Shown: one piece after another, positions 22,238-25,310 of the stretch
Layout of the letters: each line of letters starts with the position of its first letter
How positions within the stretch are numbered: the first letter of the stretch is position 1
Source: an uncultured Olsenella sp.
GTDB lineage: Bacteria; Actinomycetota; Coriobacteriia; Coriobacteriales; Atopobiaceae
Assembly (NCBI GenBank): GCA_959598545.1
Contig: CAUGFC010000013.1
Location: forward strand, 1-25,310
Length of the DNA: 25,310 nucleotides
Direction of reading: 5' to 3'
Program-made: the position numbers and the translations under genes
The notes under the pieces: model-generated
Told to the model about the DNA's origin: nothing
Seen by the model: only the letters and a program-made list of their open reading frames with translations
Databases searched by the model: none

Positions 22238-22819
22238 ATGACGACCGACCCGCGCACGCTCGTGATCGTAGCCCACCCCGACCTCTCCGGTGCGAGTCGC
22301 GTGAACCGCCGCTGGGCCCGCGAGCTCGCCGCGCACCCGGACGAGTTCGTCGTGCGCGACCTCTACGCGCTCTATCCCGACGGCACGCTCGGCGAGAAGG
22401 ACGTGGAGGCCGAGCGCGCCGTCCTCGCCGCGCACGACACGATCGTCTTCCAGTTCCCGGTCTACTGGTACAGCGCGCCGGCGCTGCTGCGCACCTGGAC
22501 CGACGAGGTCTACGGCCTCGGATGGGCCTACGGCGGGGAGAAGGCGGAGCCCGGCGAGCCCGGGCGCATGCTCGCGGGCAAGCGCTTCGCGGTGGCCCTG
22601 AGCGTGGGCGACGTCGAGGCCAACTACCGCCGCGAGGGCACCGTGGGCTTCACGCCCGCCGAGGTGATCGTCCCCTTCCGCGCGACGGCCAACTACGTGG
22701 GCGCGACCTGCGCTGCCGAGCCGTTTGTGCTCTTCGGCACCGAGGGCGCCCTCGCCGACGACGAGCTCGAGGCCAGCGCCGCCGCCTACCTCGCCTGGCT
22801 GCGCGGCCTGTGCGCGTAG
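22238..22819 (+). CDS. NAD(P)H-dependent flavin oxidoreductase (flavodoxin_2/KefF-like quinone reductase)
   Basis: 193 residues. The flavodoxin-like fold starts with TLVIVAHPDLSGASRVNRR (nucleotide/flavin-binding loop after strand 1), then TIVFQFPVYWYSAPALLRTWTDEVYGLGWAYG, the hallmark of the NQO1/MdaB/KefF group. These enzymes reduce quinones or related electrophiles with FMN or FAD. The ATG at 22238 has AAGGAG five bases upstream. The longer frame starting at 22193 lacks a ribosome site and would start within the possible promoter. No Kef potassium channel gene is adjacent. Divergence from desulfoferrodoxin points to an oxidative or electrophile stress role. Confidence 0.9.
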   Translation: MTTDPRTLVIVAHPDLSGASRVNRRWARELAAHPDEFVVRDLYALYPDGTLGEKDVEAERAVLAAHDTIVFQFPVYWYSAPALLRTWTDEVYGLGWAYGGEKAEPGEPGRMLAGKRFAVALSVGDVEANYRREGTVGFTPAEVIVPFRATANYVGATCAAEPFVLFGTEGALADDELEASAAAYLAWLRGLCA

Positions 22820-22855
22820 TCCGCAGCCCCGCCGCGGCCGCCCCAGCCAGCACGA

Positions 22856-22915
22856 GTGACAGGTTTTGCGGTCCGCGCGCACGTCACAGGGGCCGCGACG
22901 CGCAAAACCTGTCAC
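22856..22915. repeat. Perfect 15-bp inverted repeat with 30-base spacer between convergent genes
   Basis: Left arm GTGACAGGTTTTGCG (22856-22870) and right arm CGCAAAACCTGTCAC (22901-22915) are exact reverse complements, with mismatches just outside and inside. It lies 36 bases after the oxidoreductase stop and 31 bases before the dnaE stop. It could work as a bidirectional terminator hairpin, although no T-run follows on either strand. Alternatively it is a protein-binding pair like the 2721-2819 element, which has the same arm length. Confidence 0.85.
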
Positions 22916-22946
22916 CCGACGAGACGACAAAGGTCCCGGCAGCCAC

Positions 22947-25310
22947 CTACGCCACGAGCACCTTGCCCTGACGACCCACGAGGTCGGTCATCTCGGCGAT
23001 GAGGACCATATTGCGCGCGTCGATCCGGCAGGGCAGCTCCATGCGCATGACGTCGCCCGAGGTGGCCTCCACGCGCAGCTCCACGTGGTCGAGGCCGGGA
23101 TAGCGGCCGAGCACCTCGCCCAGGCTGTCCATGTAGGGCCGCGTGAGCATGGAGGCGGGAATGTTCACCTCCATGACCTTGGGCCGGTTGGTCTTCTCGT
23201 CCAGGACGAGCGGCTCGACGGACATGCAGATCACCTGGTTGCCGCGGTCGGAGCGCTCGAGCTTGCCCTCCACGCGCACGAACACGTTGCCCACGCTCGC
23301 GCCCGTCTCGGCGTCCACCTCACCGGCGAGCGTGGCGGCACACTTCTTGTAGAGCTTGGGGAACACGACGAGCGTGACCTCTCCCTCCATGTCCTCGAGC
23401 GTGACGATGGCCATGGAGTCGCCGTTCTTGGTGGTCTTCTTCTGCAGGGCGGAGACCATGCCGGCCAGGCGGATCACCTTGCCCTCGGGCACCTTGAAGC
23501 GCTCGTGGACGGCACCCGTGGCGTCCACCGCCTCCTCGGCCACCTCGATGTCCGCGATCGTGTAGTCGCGGCTCTTGGCGAGCGCGTACTCGTAGGGGCG
23601 CAACGGGTGGTCGGAGACGTAGAGGCCGAGCACCTCGTGCTCCTTGGCGAGCTTGATCGAGCGGTCCCACTCCACGCCGTCCGAGGGCGGCACGCTGTTC
23701 TCGAAGCCGGAGCCCTCCACGCTGCCGAACAGGTCGAAGAGGGAGGTCTGGCCCGTGGCGCGTTCCTTCTGGCGCCGGGCGGCGGCGTCGATGATGTTCT
23801 CGGGGTTGGCCTTGTCCACGAAGCGCATGAGCTCCATGCGGGTATAACCCGTGGAGTCGAACGCGCCGGAGCAGATCAGCGCCTCGACCACGCGGCGGTT
23901 GGCCTGGGAGGAATCCATGCGGTCCACGAAGTCGTGGAGGTTGGCGAAGGGGCCGTTCTTCTCGCGCTCCTCCATGATCGCCTCGCCCGCGCCCTCGCCC
24001 ACGCCGCGGATGCCGGCGAAGCCGAAGCGCACGCCCTCGCTCGTGGCCGTGAAGTCGCGGCCGGACTCGTTGATGTCCGGGGGCAGGATGGCGATGCCCT
24101 CGTGGCGGTAGGCGGTGACGTAGTGCGCGATCTTCTCGGTCTTGCCCATGTAGGACGTGAGGACCGAGGCCATGTACTCGCGCGGGTAGTGGGCCTTGAG
24201 CCAGGCCGTCTGCATGACGAGGATGGCATAGCCGGCCGAGTGGGACTTGTTGAACGCGTAGGACGCGAACTCGAGGACGTCGTCCCAGATCTTCTGGGCG
24301 ATCTCCTTCTTGTAGCCGTTCTTGACGGCGCCGTTCATCCAGTGGTCGTAGGTGGTCTCGTCCTTGCCGTCGTCCCAGTGGAAGACGGTCGAGGTGAGGA
24401 GCTTGATCTTCTTCTTGGCAACGGGCTTGCGGATGCGGGAGTCAGACTCGCCGGCCGAGAAGCCCGACATCTTCATGGAGATCCGCATGACCTGCTCCTG
24501 GTAGACCATCGTGCCGTAGGTCTCGGAGAGGATGTCGTCCAGGCGCGGGTCGTAGGAGACGGCCTCCTCGCGCCCGTTCATGCGGTTGATGTAGCTCGTG
24601 ACCATGCCGGCACCGAGCGGGCCCGGGCGGTACAGGGCGATAAGGGCGACGACCTGCTTGTACTCAGTCGGGCGCATGTTCTTGATCGTGGACGTCATGC
24701 CCGCGGACTCGATCTGGAAGACGCCCGCGGTGCGGCCCTCGCGCATGAGCTTGTAGATCTCCGGATCGTCGAAGGGGATCTCGTCGACGTTGATGTCCAC
24801 GCCATGGTTGGCCTTGATGTTGGCGAGGGCCTTGGAGATGACCGTGAGAGTACGCAGGCCCAGGAAGTCCATCTTGAGCAGGCCCATGTCGGCGACGGAG
24901 TGACCCTCGTACTGGGTGATCTCGACGCCGCCCTTGGTGTCCACCTTGGTGGGCACGTGGTCGTTCACCGGCGTGGGGGTGATCAGGACGGCGCAGGCGT
25001 GGACGCCCTCGCCGCGGTGCAGGCCCTCGATCGAGAGGGCGGCGTCGATGATGCGACGGGAGTCGGCGTCGTCGGTGTAGGCGGCCTCGAAGTCCGGCGA
25101 GTACTGGTCCGGGTGCTTCTCGCTCTTGTGCAGGGCCGCACCGAGCGTGAGCTTGGGGTCGTTGTTGAGCATCTTGGAGAGCTTCTGGGCCTGCCACACG
25201 GGAAAGCCGAGGACGCGCGCGGCGTCGTTGATCGCCTGCTTGGCCTTGATCGTGGAGTAGGTGATGACGTGGCAGACGCGCTCGGGGCCGTAGAGCTGGC
25301 GGACGTGCTC
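22947..25310 (-). CDS. dnaE: DNA polymerase III alpha subunit, C-terminal part (5' end outside window)
   Basis: 787 codons are visible and the frame is open through the right edge. It begins EHVRQLYGPERVCHVITYSTIKAKQ, the DnaE polymerase core just after the first catalytic Asp pair. In view are the third catalytic aspartate (GLLKMDFLGLRTLTVI), the fingers with YRPGPLGAGMVTSYINR and MVYQEQVMRISMKMSGFSAGESD, AYAFNKSHSAGYA-type sequence, a helix-hairpin-helix region (IRGVGEGAGEAIMEE) and an OB-fold (IRLAGMVSALQKKTTKNGDSMAIVTLEDMEGEV). The PHP domain and the first two catalytic aspartates are beyond the edge. It is the replicative polymerase subunit. No intein or frameshift is seen in this part. 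Confidence 0.97.
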   Translation of the reverse strand, partial: EHVRQLYGPERVCHVITYSTIKAKQAINDAARVLGFPVWQAQKLSKMLNNDPKLTLGAALHKSEKHPDQYSPDFEAAYTDDADSRRIIDAALSIEGLHRGEGVHACAVLITPTPVNDHVPTKVDTKGGVEITQYEGHSVADMGLLKMDFLGLRTLTVISKALANIKANHGVDINVDEIPFDDPEIYKLMREGRTAGVFQIESAGMTSTIKNMRPTEYKQVVALIALYRPGPLGAGMVTSYINRMNGREEAVSYDPRLDDILSETYGTMVYQEQVMRISMKMSGFSAGESDSRIRKPVAKKKIKLLTSTVFHWDDGKDETTYDHWMNGAVKNGYKKEIAQKIWDDVLEFASYAFNKSHSAGYAILVMQTAWLKAHYPREYMASVLTSYMGKTEKIAHYVTAYRHEGIAILPPDINESGRDFTATSEGVRFGFAGIRGVGEGAGEAIMEEREKNGPFANLHDFVDRMDSSQANRRVVEALICSGAFDSTGYTRMELMRFVDKANPENIIDAAARRQKERATGQTSLFDLFGSVEGSGFENSVPPSDGVEWDRSIKLAKEHEVLGLYVSDHPLRPYEYALAKSRDYTIADIEVAEEAVDATGAVHERFKVPEGKVIRLAGMVSALQKKTTKNGDSMAIVTLEDMEGEVTLVVFPKLYKKCAATLAGEVDAETGASVGNVFVRVEGKLERSDRGNQVICMSVEPLVLDEKTNRPKVMEVNIPASMLTRPYMDSLGEVLGRYPGLDHVELRVEATSGDVMRMELPCRIDARNMVLIAEMTDLVGRQGKVLVA

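Noticed and set aside
1..25310. tRNA, rRNA, insertion sequence, prophage or toxin-antitoxin genes
   Set aside because: Nothing recognisable: no transposase or integrase motifs and no cloverleaf-like sequence noticed by eye. A tRNAscan or Infernal run was not possible here.

Overview
This is a GC-rich, densely packed window. The gene set is that of a fermentative, strictly anaerobic, high-GC Gram-positive bacterium: a desulfoferrodoxin-type superoxide reductase, PTS sugar uptake, acetyl-CoA condensation enzymes and an iron alcohol dehydrogenase. Together with the overall protein character I infer the class Coriobacteriia (an Olsenella/Atopobium-like lineage). That taxonomic call is inference, because there is no rRNA gene in the window.

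Layout, left to right. (1) 1-2564, minus strand: arginine biosynthesis argC-argJ-argB, with argB cut by the window edge. (2) 2565-2865: intergenic region with a perfect 15-bp inverted repeat and tandem copies of a short recurring motif. (3) 2866-3974, minus: a DJ-1/PfpI protein and a lone fructose-type PTS EIIA, separated by a hairpin. (4) 4180-14473, minus: a long metabolic block. In transcription order it is EIIB, EIIC, [terminator], class II ketose-bisphosphate-type aldolase, glycerate kinase, AMP-forming acyl-CoA ligase, family I CoA-transferase, 3-hydroxyacyl-CoA dehydrogenase, thiolase, iron alcohol dehydrogenase, [terminator]. (5) 14775-17291, plus: a divergent group of three genes: a membrane-anchored STM3941-like protein, an AEC-family transporter and a PfkB-fold protein whose catalytic motif is degenerate. 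(6) 17292-17501: a symmetric array of four 24-bp repeats between convergent genes. (7) 17502-19698, minus: ruvC-ruvA-ruvB with overlapping stop/start codons. (8) 19786-21651, minus: a full-length glutamine-dependent NAD synthetase homologue in which both active sites look destroyed. (9) 21705-22819: divergent desulfoferrodoxin and NAD(P)H oxidoreductase genes. (10) 22856-22915: a second perfect 15-bp inverted repeat. (11) 22947 to the right edge, minus: the C-terminal two thirds or so of dnaE.

How the genes may work together. The EIIBC pair could import and phosphorylate a ketose-type sugar. The aldolase would cleave a phosphorylated sugar, and glycerate kinase could return the non-phosphorylated three-carbon half to glycolysis after oxidation. 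Thiolase, 3-hydroxyacyl-CoA dehydrogenase, CoA-transferase and ligase interconvert acetyl-CoA, 3-hydroxybutyryl-CoA and free acids. Crotonase and butyryl-CoA dehydrogenase are absent here, so this is not a complete butyrate operon.

The less ordinary content is of two kinds. There are two apparent pseudoenzymes (NadE-like and PfkB-like). There is also a set of intergenic symmetric repeats: three unrelated-looking repeat sequences with similar architecture, plus a 9-bp motif CTTCTCGCC that recurs near gene ends.
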